Below, in pieces: positions 39,207-53,533 of a stretch of DNA of 64,000 nucleotides (its first letter is position 1; the number at the start of each line of letters is the position of its first letter). The notes below the pieces were generated by a model. That model did no database searches. It was not told where the DNA came from and worked only from the letters and a program-made list of their open reading frames with translations. Both the position numbers and the translations under genes were made by a program. The DNA is from Ctena decussata. Lineage: Eukaryota; Mollusca; Bivalvia; Lucinida; Lucinidae. The stretch is from positions 67,740,123 to 67,804,122 of the forward strand of contig OZ022503.1 of NCBI GenBank assembly GCA_963989385.1, given 5' to 3'.

Positions 39207-42200
39207 TCACAATTTGGGCTACACGTTCGGGACGATTCGTGACCTTAGGTGACTTGCACAATTCGGGCTGAAACTAGTGCCAAATGAGAGGGTTGGGATA
39301 AACATTCAATTGACCATATGTGCCAAAAATTCTCGTTCTTTAGTTTTCGAGTTATAGCCCCTGGAAGTCGAAAACTGCACGACTTTGCCCTCGAATATCT
39401 CGACAACGGAGAAAGGAGAATTTCAGGGCATTTTCTCCCAAGAAATATATGGGAATTATCTGTAATTTAGCACAGTTTCAGAACGATTCGTGAAAGTCAC
39501 CTTTTAAGAATAACTTCCACTGCAGGCCCATATATAAAAGTTTGCTCCTTTATTACTCTGCACATGGACAATTATTTGCGCTGTTATTTGCCCCAGGCAT
39601 GTACCTATGTAATTACCGTTTACAGTGTAAAGATGGATGTTATCGGTCGCTGAACGTCGGAGCAGTAGGCGTTTAATGCATTTTCCCATAGGGTCCAATG
39701 CAAAATTGACACCTCATTTTCTCCATTCTCAAGAGCTTTGAGTCTCTGCAAAACATATACATGTGTAGACACAAATAAGTGAAATAGAATGAAGGCTATT
39801 TCAGCTTTAGCTTTTATTCCGTTTGGGAGCTAAAGTCGCACAAACTTTTGTTTACAAAAATTTCGATGGCCTATAGTTCGCAAGTTATGCAATCAGTTGA
39901 CATTAGATTGTGCATGCATGTAGACATGTTAATGACCTTTATATATGCCAAGTTTCAGATGGCTACCTACTCATACAAGCAAGCAGTAGCGGTTTGAAAT
40001 TTTCACAATTTGGGCTACACGTTCGGGACGATTCGTGACCTTAGGTGACTTGCACAATTCGGGCTGAAACTAGTGCCAAATGAGAGGGTTGGGATAAACA
40101 TTCAATTGACCATATGTGCCAAAAATTCTCGTTCTTTAGTTTTCGAGTTATAGCCCCTGGAAGTCGAAAACTGCACGACTTTGCCCTCGAATATCTCGAC
40201 AACGGAGAAAGGAGAATTTCAGGGCATTTTCTCCCAAGAAATATATGGGAATTATCTGTAATTTAGCACAGTTTCAGAACGATTCGTGAAAGTCACCTTT
40301 TAAGAATAACTTCCACTGCAGGCCCATATATAAAAGTTTGCTCCTTTATTACTCTGCACATGGACAATTATTTGCGCTGTTATTTGCCCCAGGCATGTAC
40401 CTATGTAATTACCGTTTACAGTGTAAAGATGGATGTTATCGGTCGCTGAACGTCGGAGCAGTAGGCGTTTAATGCATTTTCCCATAGGGTCCAATGCAAA
40501 ATTGACACCTCATTTTCTCCATTCTCAAGAGCCTTGAGTCTCTGCAAAACATATACATGTGTAGACACAAATAAGTGAAATAGAATGAAGGCTATTTCAG
40601 CTTTAGCTTTTATTCCGTTTGGGAGCTAAAGTCGCACAAACTTTTGTTTACAAAAATTTCGATGGCCTATAGTTCGCAAGTTATGCAATCAGTTGACATA
40701 AGATTGTGCATGCATGTAGACATGTTAATGACCTTTATATATGCCAAGTTTCAGATGGCTACCTACTCATACAAGCAAGCAGTAGCGGTTTGAAATTTTC
40801 ACAATTTGGGCTACACGTTCGGGACGATTCGTGACCTTAGGTGACTTGCACAATTCGGGCTGAAACTAGTGCCAAATGAGAGGGTTGGGATAAACATTCA
40901 ATTGACCATATGTGCCAAAAATTCTCGTTCTTTAGTTTTCGAGTTATAGCCCCTGGAAGTCGAAAACTGCACGACTTTGCCCTCGAATATCTCGACAACG
41001 GAGAAAGGAGAATTTCAGGGCATTTTCTCCCAAGAAATATATGGGAATTATCTGTAATTTAGCACAGTTTCAGAACGATTCGTGAAAGTCACCTTTTAAG
41101 AATAACTTCCACTGCAGGCCCATATATAAAAGTTTGCTCCTTTATTACTCTGCACATGGACAATTATTTGCGCTGTTATTTGCCCCAGGCATGTACCTAT
41201 GTAATTACCGTTTACAGTGTAAAGATGGATGTTATCGGTCGCTGAACGTCGGAGCAGTAGGCGTTTAATGCATTTTCCCATAGGGTCCAATGCAAAATTG
41301 ACACCTCATTTTCTCCATTCTCAAGAGCTTTGAGTCTCTGCAAAACATATACATGTGTAGACACAAATAAGTGAAATAGAATGAAGGCTATTTCAGCTTT
41401 AGCTTTTATTCCGTTTGGGAGCTAAAGTCGCACAAACTTTTGTTTACAAAAATTTCGATGGCCTATAGTTCGCAAGTTATGCAATCAGTTGACATAAGAT
41501 TGTGCATGCATGTAGACATGTTAATGACCTTTATATATGCCAAGTTTCAGATGGCTACCTACTCATACAAGCAAGCAGTAGCGGTTTGAAATTTTCACAA
41601 TTTGGGCTACACGTTCGGGACGATTCGTGACCTTAGGTGACTTGCACAATTCGGGCTGAAACTAGTGCCAAATGAGAGGGTTGGGATAAACATTCAATTG
41701 ACCATATGTGCCAAAAATTCTCGTTCTTTAGTTTTCGAGTTATAGCCCCTGGAAGTCGAAAACTGCACGACTTTGCCCTCGAATATCTCGACAACGGAGA
41801 AAGGAGAATTTCAGGGCATTTTCTCCCAAGAAATATATGGGAATTATCTGTAATTTAGCACAGTTTCAGAACGATTCGTGAAAGTCACCTTTTAAGAATA
41901 ACTTCCACTGCAGGCCCATATATAAAAGTTTGCTCCTTTATTACTCTGCACATGGACAATTATTTGCGCTGTTATTTGCCCCAGGCATGTACCTATGTAA
42001 TTACCGTTTACAGTGTAAAGATGGATGTTATCGGTCGCTGAACGTCGGAGCAGTAGGCGTTTAATGCATTTTCCCATAGGGTCCAATGCAAAATTGACAC
42101 CTCATTTTATCCATTCTCAAGAGCTTTGAGTCTCTGCAAAACATATACATGTGTAGACACAAATAAGTGAAATAGAATGAAGGCTATTTCAGCTTTAGCT

Positions 42201-43186
42201 TTTATTCCCTTTGGGAGCTAAAGTCGCACAAACTTTTGTTTACAAAAATTTCGATGGCCTATAGTTCGCAAGTTATGCAATCAGTTGACATAAGATTGTG
42301 CATGCATGTAGACATGTTAATGACCTTTATATATGCCAAGTTTCAGATGGCTACCTACTCATACAAGCAAGCAGTAGCGGTTTGAAATTTTCACAATTTG
42401 GGCTACACGTTCGGGACGATTCGTGACCTTAGGTGACTTGCACAATTCGGGCTGAAACTAGTGCCAAATGAGAGGGTTGGGATAAACATTCAATTGACCA
42501 TATGTGCCAAAAATTCTCGTTCTTTAGTTTTCGAGTTATAGCCCCTGGAAGTCGAAAACTGCACGACTTTGCCCTCGAATATCTCGACAACGGAGAAAGG
42601 AGAATTTCAGGGCATTTTCTCCCAAGAAATATATGGGAATTATCTGTAATTTAGCACAGTTTCAGAACGATTCGTGAAAGTCACCTTTTAAGAATAACTT
42701 CCACTGCAGGCCCATATATAAAAGTTTGCTCCTTTATTACTCTGCACATGGACAATTATTTGCGCTGTTATTTGCCCCAGGCATGTACCTATGTAATTAC
42801 CGTTTACAGTGTAAAGATGGATGTTATCGGTCGCTGAACGTCGGAGCAGTAGGCGTTTAATGCATTTTCCCATAGGGTCCAATGCAAAATTGACACCTCA
42901 TTTTCTCCATTCTCAAGAGCTTTGAGTCTCTGCAAAACATATACATGTGTAGACACAAATAAGTGAAATAGAATGAAGGCTATTTCAGCTTTAGCTTTTA
43001 TTCCGTTTGGGAGCTAAAGTCGCACAAACTTTTGTTTACAAAAATTTCGATGGCCTATAGTTCGCAAGTTATGCAATCAGTTGACATAAGATTGTGCATG
43101 CATGTAGACATGTTAATGACCTTTATATATGCCAAGTTTCAGATGGCTACCTACTCATACAAGCAAGCAGTAGCGGTTTGAAATTT
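39207..43186 (+). repeat. Pentamer higher-order repeat, unit 2 (M50-M54, 3980 bp)
   Basis: It carries the same three markers exactly 3980 bp downstream of unit 1: 39904, 40533 and 42109. One unit-specific change was seen: ATTCCCTTTGG in M53 near 42210. Confidence 0.92.
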
Positions 43187-46100
43187 TCACAATTTGGGCT
43201 ACACGTTCGGGACGATTCGTGACCTTAGGTGACTTGCACAATTCGGGCTGAAACTAGTGCCAAATGAGAGGGTTGGGATAAACATTCAATTGACCATATG
43301 TGCCAAAAATTCTCGTTCTTTAGTTTTCGAGTTATAGCCCCTGGAAGTCGAAAACTGCACGACTTTGCCCTCGAATATCTCGACAACGGAGAAAGGAGAA
43401 TTTCAGGGCATTTTCTCCCAAGAAATATATGGGAATTATCTGTAATTTAGCACAGTTTCAGAACGATTCGTGAAAGTCACCTTTTAAGAATAACTTCCAC
43501 TGCAGGCCCATATATAAAAGTTTGCTCCTTTATTACTCTGCACATGGACAATTATTTGCGCTGTTATTTGCCCCAGGCATGTACCTATGTAATTACCGTT
43601 TACAGTGTAAAGATGGATGTTATCGGTCGCTGAACGTCGGAGCAGTAGGCGTTTAATGCATTTTCCCATAGGGTCCAATGCAAAATTGACACCTCATTTT
43701 CTCCATTCTCAAGAGCTTTGAGTCTCTGCAAAACATATACATGTGTAGACACAAATAAGTGAAATAGAATGAAGGCTATTTCAGCTTTAGCTTTTATTCC
43801 GTTTGGGAGCTAAAGTCGCACAAACTTTTGTTTACAAAAATTTCGATGGCCTATAGTTCGCAAGTTATGCAATCAGTTGACATTAGATTGTGCATGCATG
43901 TAGACATGTTAATGACCTTTATATATGCCAAGTTTCAGATGGCTACCTACTCATACAAGCAAGCAGTAGCGGTTTGAAATTTTCACAATTTGGGCTACAC
44001 GTTCGGGACGATTCGTGACCTTAGGTGACTTGCACAATTCGGGCTGAAACTAGTGCCAAATGAGAGGGTTGGGATAAACATTCAATTGACCATATGTGCC
44101 AAAAATTCTCGTTCTTTAGTTTTCGAGTTATAGCCCCTGGAAGTCGAAAACTGCACGACTTTGCCCTCGAATATCTCGACAACGGAGAAAGGAGAATTTC
44201 AGGGCATTTTCTCCCAAGAAATATATGGGAATTATCTGTAATTTAGCACAGTTTCAGAACGATTCGTGAAAGTCACCTTTTAAGAATAACTTCCACTGCA
44301 GGCCCATATATAAAAGTTTGCTCCTTTATTACTCTGCACATGGACAATTATTTGCGCTGTTATTTGCCCCAGGCATGTACCTATGTAATTACCGTTTACA
44401 GTGTAAAGATGGATGTTATCGGTCGCTGAACGTCGGAGCAGTAGGCGTTTAATGCATTTTCCCATAGGGTCCAATGCAAAATTGACACCTCATTTTCTCC
44501 ATTCTCAAGAGCCTTGAGTCTCTGCAAAACATATACATGTGTAGACACAAATAAGTGAAATAGAATGAAGGCTATTTCAGCTTTAGCTTTTATTCCGTTT
44601 GGGAGCTAAAGTCGCACAAACTTTTGTTTACAAAAATTTCGATGGCCTATAGTTCGCAAGTTATGCAATCAGTTGACATAAGATTGTGCATGCATGTAGA
44701 CATGTTAATGACCTTTATATATGCCAAGTTTCAGATGGCTACCTACTCATACAAGCAAGCAGTAGCGGTTTGAAATTTTCACAATTTGGGCTACACGTTC
44801 GGGACGATTCGTGACCTTAGGTGACTTGCACAATTCGGGCTGAAACTAGTGCCAAATGAGAGGATTGGGATAAACATTCAATTGACCATATGTGCCAAAA
44901 ATTCTCGTTCTTTAGTTTTCGAGTTATAGCCCCTGGAAGTCGAAAACTGCACGACTTTGCCCTCGAATATCTCGACAACGGAGAAAGGAGAATTTCAGGG
45001 CATTTTCTCCCAAGAAATATATGGGAATTATCTGTAATTTAGCACAGTTTCAGAACGATTCGTGAAAGTCACCTTTTAAGAATAACTTCCACTGCAGGCC
45101 CATATATAAAAGTTTGCTCCTTTATTACTCTGCACATGGACAATTATTTGCGCTGTTATTTGCCCCAGGCATGTACCTATGTAATTACCGTTTACAGTGT
45201 AAAGATGGATGTTATCGGTCGCTGAACGTCGGAGCAGTAGGCGTTTAATGCATTTTCCCATAGGGTCCAATGCAAAATTGACACCTCATTTTCTCCATTC
45301 TCAAGAGCTTTGAGTCTCTGCAAAACATATACATGTGTAGACACAAATAAGTGAAATAGAATGAAGGCTATTTCAGCTTTAGCTTTTATTCCGTTTGGGA
45401 GCTAAAGTCGCACAAACTTTTGTTTACAAAAATTTCGATGGCCTATAGTTCGCAAGTTATGCAATCAGTTGACATAAGATTGTGCATGCATGTAGACATG
45501 TTAATGACCTTTATATATGCCAAGTTTCAGATGGCTACCTACTCATACAAGCAAGCAGTAGCGGTTTGAAATTTTCACAATTTGGGCTACACGTTCGGGA
45601 CGATTCGTGACCTTAGGTGACTTGCACAATTCGGGCTGAAACTAGTGCCAAATGAGAGGGTTGGGATAAACATTCAATTGACCATATGTGCCAAAAATTC
45701 TCGTTCTTTAGTTTTCGAGTTATAGCCCCTGGAAGTCGAAAACTGCACGACTTTGCCCTCGAATATCTCGACAACGGAGAAAGGAGAATTTCAGGGCATT
45801 TTCTCCCAAGAAATATATGGGAATTATCTGTAATTTAGCACAGTTTCAGAACGATTCGTGAAAGTCACCTTTTAAGAATAACTTCCACTGCAGGCCCATA
45901 TATAAAAGTTTGCTCCTTTATTACTCTGCACATGGACAATTATTTGCGCTGTTATTTGCCCCAGGCATGTACCTATGTAATTACCGTTTACAGTGTAAAG
46001 ATGGATGTTATCGGTCGCTGAACGTCGGAGCAGTAGGCGTTTAATGCATTTTCCCATAGGGTCCAATGCAAAATTGACACCTCATTTTATCCATTCTCAA

Positions 46101-47166
46101 GAGCTTTGAGTCTCTGCAAAACATATACATGTGTAGACACAAATAAGTGAAATAGAATGAAGGCTATTTCAGCTTTAGCTTTTATTCCGTTTGGGAGCTA
46201 AAGTCGCACAAACTTTTGTTTACAAAAATTTCGATGGCCTATAGTTCGCAAGTTATGCAATCAGTTGACATAAGATTGTGCATGCATGTAGACATGTTAA
46301 TGACCTTTATATATGCCAAGTTTCAGATGGCTACCTACTCATACAAGCAAGCAGTAGCGGTTTGAAATTTTCACAATTTGGGCTACACGTTCGGGACGAT
46401 TCGTGACCTTAGGTGACTTGCACAATTCGGGCTGAAACTAGTGCCAAATGAGAGGGTTGGGATAAACATTCAATTGACCATATGTGCCAAAAATTCTCGT
46501 TCTTTAGTTTTCGAGTTATAGCCCCTGGAAGTCGAAAACTGCACGACTTTGCCCTCGAATATCTCGACAACGGAGAAAGGAGAATTTCAGGGCATTTTCT
46601 CCCAAGAAATATATGGGAATTATCTGTAATTTAGCACAGTTTCAGAACGATTCGTGAAAGTCACCTTTTAAGAATAACTTCCACTGCAGGCCCATATATA
46701 AAAGTTTGCTCCTTTATTACTCTGCACATGGACAATTATTTGCGCTGTTATTTGCCCCAGGCATGTACCTATGTAATTACCGTTTACAGTGTAAAGATGG
46801 ATGTTATCGGTCGCTGAACGTCGGAGCAGTAGGCGTTTAATGCATTTTCCCATAGGGTCCAATGCAAAATTGACACCTCATTTTCTCCATTCTCAAGAGC
46901 TTTGAGTCTCTGCAAAACATATACATGTGTAGACACAAATAAGTGAAATAGAATGAAGGCTATTTCAGCTTTAGCTTTTATTCCGTTTGGGAGCTAAAGT
47001 CGCACAAACTTTTGTTTACAAAAATTTCGATGGCCTATAGTTCGCAAGTTATGCAATCAGTTGACATAAGATTGTGCATGCATGTAGACATGTTAATGAC
47101 CTTTATATATGCCAAGTTTCAGATGGCTACCTACTCATACAAGCAAGCAGTAGCGGTTTGAAATTT
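43187..47166 (+). repeat. Pentamer higher-order repeat, unit 3 (M55-M59, 3980 bp)
   Basis: The three markers recur again at 3980 bp spacing: 43884, 44513 and 46089. One unit-specific change was seen: GAGAGGATTGGG in M57 near 44865. Confidence 0.92.
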
Positions 47167-47962
47167 TCACAATTTGGGCTACACGTTCGGGACGATTCGT
47201 GACCTTAGGTGACTTGCACAATTCGGGCTGAAACTAGTGCCAAATGAGAGGGTTGGGATAAACATTCAATTGACCATATGTGCCAAAAATTCTCGTTCTT
47301 TAGTTTTCGAGTTATAGCCCCTGGAAGTCGAAAACTGCACGACTTTGCCCTCGAATATCTCGACAACGGAGAAAGGAGAATTTCAGGGCATTTTCTCCCA
47401 AGAAATATATGGGAATTATCTGTAATTTAGCACAGTTTCAGAACGATTCGTGAAAGTCACCTTTTAAGAATAACTTCCACTGCAGGCCCATATATAAAAG
47501 TTTGCTCCTTTATTACTCTGCACATGGACAATTATTTGCGCTGTTATTTGCCCCAGGCATGTACCTATGTAATTACCGTTTACAGTGTAAAGATGGATGT
47601 TATCGGTCGCTGAACGTCGGAGCAGTAGGCGTTTAATGCATTTTCCCATAGGGTCCAATGCAAAATTGACACCTCATTTTCTCCATTCTCAAGAGCTTTG
47701 AGTCTCTGCAAAACATATACATGTGTAGACACAAATAAGTGAAATAGAATGAAGGCTATTTCAGCTTTAGCTTTTATTCCGTTTGGGAGCTAAAGTCGCA
47801 CAAACTTTTGTTTACAAAAATTTCGATGGCCTATAGTTCGCAAGTTATGCAATCAGTTGACATTAGATTGTGCATGCATGTAGACATGTTAATGACCTTT
47901 ATATATGCCAAGTTTCAGATGGCTACCTACTCATACAAGCAATCAGTAGCGGTTTGAAATTT
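47167..47962 (+). repeat. M60, first monomer of a truncated fourth pentamer
   Basis: M60 has the first-monomer marker GACATTAGATT (47864) at the correct 3980-bp distance from M55, but M61 lacks the GAGCCTTGAG marker expected next. A private AATCAGTAGC lies near its end. The pentamer register is therefore lost within or just after this copy. Confidence 0.87.
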
Positions 47963-49554
47963 TCACAATTTGGGCTACACGGTCGGGACGATTCGTGACC
48001 TTAGGTGACTTGCACAATTCGGGCTGAAACTAGTGCCAAATGAGAGGGTTGGGATAAACATTTAATTGACCATATGTGCCAAAAATTCTCGTTCTTTAGT
48101 TTTCGAGTTATAGCCCCTGGAATTCGAAAACTGCACGACTTTGCCCTCGAATATCTCGACAACGGAGAAAGGAGAATTTCAGGGCATTTTCTCCCAAGAA
48201 ATATATGGGAATTATCTGTAATTTAGCACAGTTTCAGAACGATTCGTGAAAGTCACCTTTTAAGAATAACTTCCACTGCAGGCCCATATATAAAAGTTTG
48301 CTCCTTTATTACTCTGCACATGGACAATTATTTGCGCTGTTATTTGCCCCAGGCATGTACCTATGTAATTACCGTTTACAGTGTAAAGATGGATGTTATC
48401 GGTCGCTGAACGTCGGAGCAGTAGGCGTTTAATGCATTTTCCCATAGGGTCCAATGCAAAATTGACACCTCATTTTCTCCATTCTCAATAGCTTTGAGTC
48501 TCTGCAAAACATATACATGTGTAGACACAAATAAGTGAAATAGAATGAAGGCAATTTCAGCTTTAGCTTTTATTCCGTTTGGGAGCTAAAGTCGCAAAAA
48601 CTTTTGTTTACAAAAATTTCGATGGCCTATAGTTCGCAAGTTATGCAATCAGTTGACATAAGATTGTGCATGCATGTAGACATGTTAATGACCTTTATAT
48701 ATGCCAAGTTTCAGATGGCTACCTACTCATACAAGCAAGCAGTAGCGGTTTGAAATTTTCACAATTTGGGCTACACGTTCGGGACGATTCGTGACCTTAG
48801 GTGACTTGCACAATTCGGGCTGAAACTAGTGCCAAATGAGAGGGTTGGGATAAACATTCAATTGACCATATGTGCCAAAAATTCTCGTTCTTTAGTTTTC
48901 GAGTTATAGCCCCTGGAAGTCGAAAACTGCACGACTTTGCCCTCGAATATCTCGACAACGGAGAAAGGAGAATTTCAGGGCATTTTCTCCCAAGAAATAT
49001 ATGGGAATTATCTGTAATTTAGCACAGTTTCAGAACGATTCGTGAAAGTCACCTTTTAAGAATAACTTCCACTGCAGGCCCATATATAAAAGTTTGCTCC
49101 TTTATTACTCTGCACATGGACAATTATTTGCGCTGTTATTTGCCCCAGGCATGTACCTATGTAATTACCGTTTACAGTGTAAAGATGGATGTTATCGGTC
49201 GCTGAACGTCGGAGCAGTAGGCGTTTAATGCATTTTCCCATAGGGTCCAATGCAAAATTGACACCTCATTTTCTCCATTCTCAAGAGCTTTGAGTCTCTG
49301 CAAAACATATACATGTGTAGACACAAATAAGTGAAATAGAATGAAGGCTATTTCAGCTTTAGCTTTTATTCCGTTTGGGAGCTAAAGTCGCACAAACTTT
49401 TGTTTACAAAAATTTCGATGGCCTATAGTTCGCAAGTTATGCAATCAGTTGACATAAGATTGTGCATGCATGTAGACATGTTAATGACCTTTATATATGC
49501 CAAGTTTCAGATGGCTACCTACTCATACAAGCAAGCAGTAGCGGTTTGAAATTT
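47963..49554 (+). repeat. Boundary monomers M61-M62; M61 highly altered
   Basis: M61 (47963-48758) carries ACGGTCGGG, TTTAATTG (48063), GAATTCGAAAAC, CTCAATAGC, GAAGGCAATTT and GTCGCAAAAAC, making it one of the most altered copies seen. It sits exactly where the pentamer zone ends. M62 (48759-49554) is consensus-like with the A allele. The right marker block starts with M63. Confidence 0.85.
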
Positions 49555-51942
49555 TCACAATTTGGGCTACACGTTCGGGACGATTCGTGACCTTAGGTGA
49601 CTTGCACAATTCGGGCTGAAACTAGTGCCAAATGAGAGGGTTGGGATAAACATTCAATTGACCATATGTGCCAAAAATTCTCGTTCTTTAGTTTTCGAGT
49701 TATAGCCCCTGGAAGTCGAAAACTGCACGACTTTGCCCTCGAATATCTCGACAACGGAGAAAGGAGAATTTCAGGGCATTTTCTCCCAAGAAATATATGG
49801 GAATTATCTGTAATTTAGCACAGTTTCAGAACGATTCGTGAAAGTCACCTTTTAAGAATAACTTCCACTGCAGGCCCATATATAAAAGTTTGCTCCTTTA
49901 TTACTCTGCACATGGACAATTATTTGCGCTGTTATTTGCCCCAGGCATGTACCTATGTAATTACCGTTTACAGTGTAAAGATGGATGTTATCGGTCGCTG
50001 ACCGTCGGAGCAGTAGGCGTTTAATGCATTTTCCCGTAGGGTCCAATGCAAAATTGACACCTCATTTTCTCCATTCTCAAGAGCTTTGAGTCTCTGCAAA
50101 ACATATACATGTGTAGACACAAATAAGTGAAATAGAATGAAGGCTATTTCAGCTTTAGCTTTTATTCCGTTTGGGAGCTAAAGTCGCACAAACTTTTGTT
50201 TACAAAAATTTCGATGGCCTATAGTTCGCAAGTTATGCAATCAGTTGACATAGGATTGTGCATGCATGTAGACATGTTAATGACCTTTATATATGCCAAG
50301 TTTCAGATGGCTACCTACTCATACAAGCAAGCAGTAGCGGTTTGAAATTTTCACAATTTGGGCTACACGTTCGGGACGATTCGTGACCTTAGGTGACTTG
50401 CACAATTCGGGCTGAAACTAGTGCCAAATGAGAGGGTTGGGATAAACATTCAATTGACCATATGTGCCAAAAATTCTCGTTCTTTAGTTTTCGAGTTATA
50501 GCCCCTGGAAGTCGAAAACTGCACGACTTTGCCCTCGAATATCTCGACAACGGAGAAAGGAGAATTTCAGGGCATTTTCTCCCAAGAAATATATGGGAAT
50601 TATCTGTAATTTAGCACAGTTTCAGAACGATTCGTGAAAGTCACCTTTTAAGAATAACTTCCACTGCAGGCCCATATATAAAAGTTTGCTCCTTTATTAC
50701 TCTGCACATGGACAATTATTTGCGCTGTTATTTGCCCCAGGCATGTACCTATGTAATTACCGTTTACAGTGTAAAGATGGATGTTATCGGTCGCTGACCG
50801 TCGGAGCAGTAGGCGTTTAATGCATTTTCCCATAGGGTCCAATGCAAAATTGACACCTCATTTTCTCCATTCTCAAGAGCTTTGAGTCTCTGCAAAACAT
50901 ATACATGTGTAGACACAAATAAGTGAAATAGAATGAAGGCTATTTCAGCTTTAGCTTTTATTCCGTTTGGGAGCTAAAGTCGCACAAACTTTTGTTTACA
51001 AAAATTTCGATGGCCTATAGTTCGCAAGTTATGCAATCAGTTGACATAAGATTGTGCATGCATGTAGACATGTTAATGACCTTTATATATGCCAAGTTTC
51101 AGATGGCTACCTACTCATACAAGCAAGCAGTAGCGGTTTGAAATTTTCACAATTTGGGCTACACGTTCGGGACGATTCGTGACCTTAGGTGACTTGCACA
51201 ATTCGGGCTGAAACTAGTGCCAAATGAGAGGGTTGGGATAAACATTCAATTGACCATATGTGCCAAAAATTCTCGTTCTTTAGTTTTCGAGTTATAGCCC
51301 CTGGAAGTCGAAAACTGCACGACTTTGCCCTCGAATATCTCGACAACGGAGAAAGGAGAATTTCAGGGCATTTTCTCCCAAGAAATATATGGGAATTATC
51401 TGTAATTTAGCACAGTTTCAGAACGATTCGTGAAAGTCACCTTTTAAGAATAACTTCCACTGCAGGCCCATATATAAAAGTTTGCTCCTTTATTACTCTG
51501 CACATGGACAATTATTTGCGCTGTTATTTGCCCCAGGCATGTACCTATGTAATTACCGTTTACAGTGTAAAGATGGATGTTATCGGTCGCTGAACGTCGG
51601 AGCAGTAGGCGTTTAATGCATTTTCCCATAGGGTCCAATGCAAAATTGACACCTCATTTTCTCCATTCTCAAGAGCTTTGAGTCTCTGCAAAACATATAC
51701 ATGTGTAGACACAAATAAGTGAAATAGAATGAAGGCTATTTCAGCTTTAGCTTTTATTCCGTTTGGGAGCTAAAGTCGCACAAACTTTTGTTTACAAAAA
51801 TTTCGATGGCCTATAGTTCGCAAGTTATGCAATCAGTTGACATAAGATTGTGCATGCATGTAGACATGTTAATGACCTTTATATATGCCAAGTTTCAGAT
51901 GGCTACCTACTCATACAAGCAAGCAGTAGCGGTTTGAAATTT

Positions 51943-53533
51943 TCACAATTTGGGCTACACGTTCGGGACGATTCGTGACCTTAGGTGACTTGCACAATTC
52001 GGGCTGAAACTAGTGCCAAATGAGAGGGTTGGGATAAACATTCAATTGACCATATGTGCCAAAAATTCTCGTTCTTTAGTTTTCGAGTTATAGCCCCTGG
52101 AAGTCGAAAACTGCACGACTTTGCCCTCGAATATCTCGACAACGGAGAAAGGAGAATTTCAGGGCATTTTCTCCCAAGAAATATATGGGAATTATCTGTA
52201 ATTTAGCACAGTTTCAGAACGATTCGTGAAAGTCACCTTTTAAGAATAACTTCCACTGCAGGCCCATATATAAAAGTTTGCTCCTTTATTACTCTGCACA
52301 TGGACAATTATTTGCGCTGTTATTTGCCCCAGGCATGTACCTATGTAATTACCGTTTACAGTGTAAAGATGGATGTTATCGGTCGCTGAACGTCGGAGCA
52401 GTAGGCGTTTAATGCATTTTCCCATAGGGTCCAATGCAAAATTGACACCTCATTTTCTCCATTCTCAAGAGCTTTGAGTCTCTGCAAAACATATACATGT
52501 GTATACACAAATAAGTGAAATAGAATGAAGGCTATTTCAGCTTTAGCTTTTATTCCGTTTGGGAGCTAAAGTCGCACAAACTTTTGTTTACAAAAATTTC
52601 GATGGCCTATAGTTCGCAAGTTATGCAATCAGTTGACATAAGATTGTGCATGCATGTAGACATGTTAATACCTTTATATATGCCAAGTTTCAGATGGCTA
52701 CCTACTCATACAAGCGAGCAGTAGCGGTTTGAAATTTTCACAATTTGGGCTACACGTTCGGGACGATTCGTGACCTTAGGTGACTTGCACAATTCGGGCT
52801 GAAACTAGTGCCAAATGAGAGGGTTGGGATAAACATTCAATTGACCATATGTGCCAAAAATTCTCGTTCTTTAGTTTTCGAGTTATAGCCCCTGGAAGTC
52901 GAAAACTGCACGACTTTGCCCTCGAATATCTCGACAACGGAGAAAGGAGAATTTCAGGGCATTTTCTCCCAAGAAATATATGGGAATTATCTGTAATTTA
53001 GCACAGTTTCAGAACGATTCGTGAAAGTCACCTTTTAAGAATAACTTCCACTGCAGGCCCATATATAAAAGTTTGCTCCTTTATTACTCTGCACATGGAC
53101 AATTATTTGCGCTGTTATTTGCCCCAGGCATGTACCTATGTAATTACCGTTTACAGTGTAAAGATGGATGTTATCGGTCGCTGACCGTCGGAGCAGTAGG
53201 CGTTTAATGCATTTTCCCATAGGGTCCAATGCAAAATTGACACCTCATTTTCTCCATTCTCAAGAGCTTTGAGTCTCTGCAAAACATATACATGTGTAGA
53301 CACAAATAAGTGAAATAGAATGAAGGCTATTTCAGCTTTAGCTTTTATTCCGTTTGGGAGCTAAAGTCGCACAAACTTTTATTTACAAAAATTTCGATGG
53401 CCTATAGTTCGCAAGTTATGCAATCAGTTGACATAAGATTGTGCATGCATGTAGACATGTTAATGACCTTTATATATGCCAAGTTTCAGATGGCTACCTA
53501 CTCATACAAGCAAGCAGTAGCGGTTTGAAATTT
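51943..53533 (+). repeat. 1591-bp dimer, copy 1 (M66-M67)
   Basis: M66 (795 bp) has the A allele, GTATAC, the deleted G giving TTAATACC, and AAGCGAGC. M67 (796 bp) has the C allele and ACTTTTATTTAC. The same pair follows directly as M68-M69, which differ in that M68 also has CCAAGAATTC. Confidence 0.9.
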
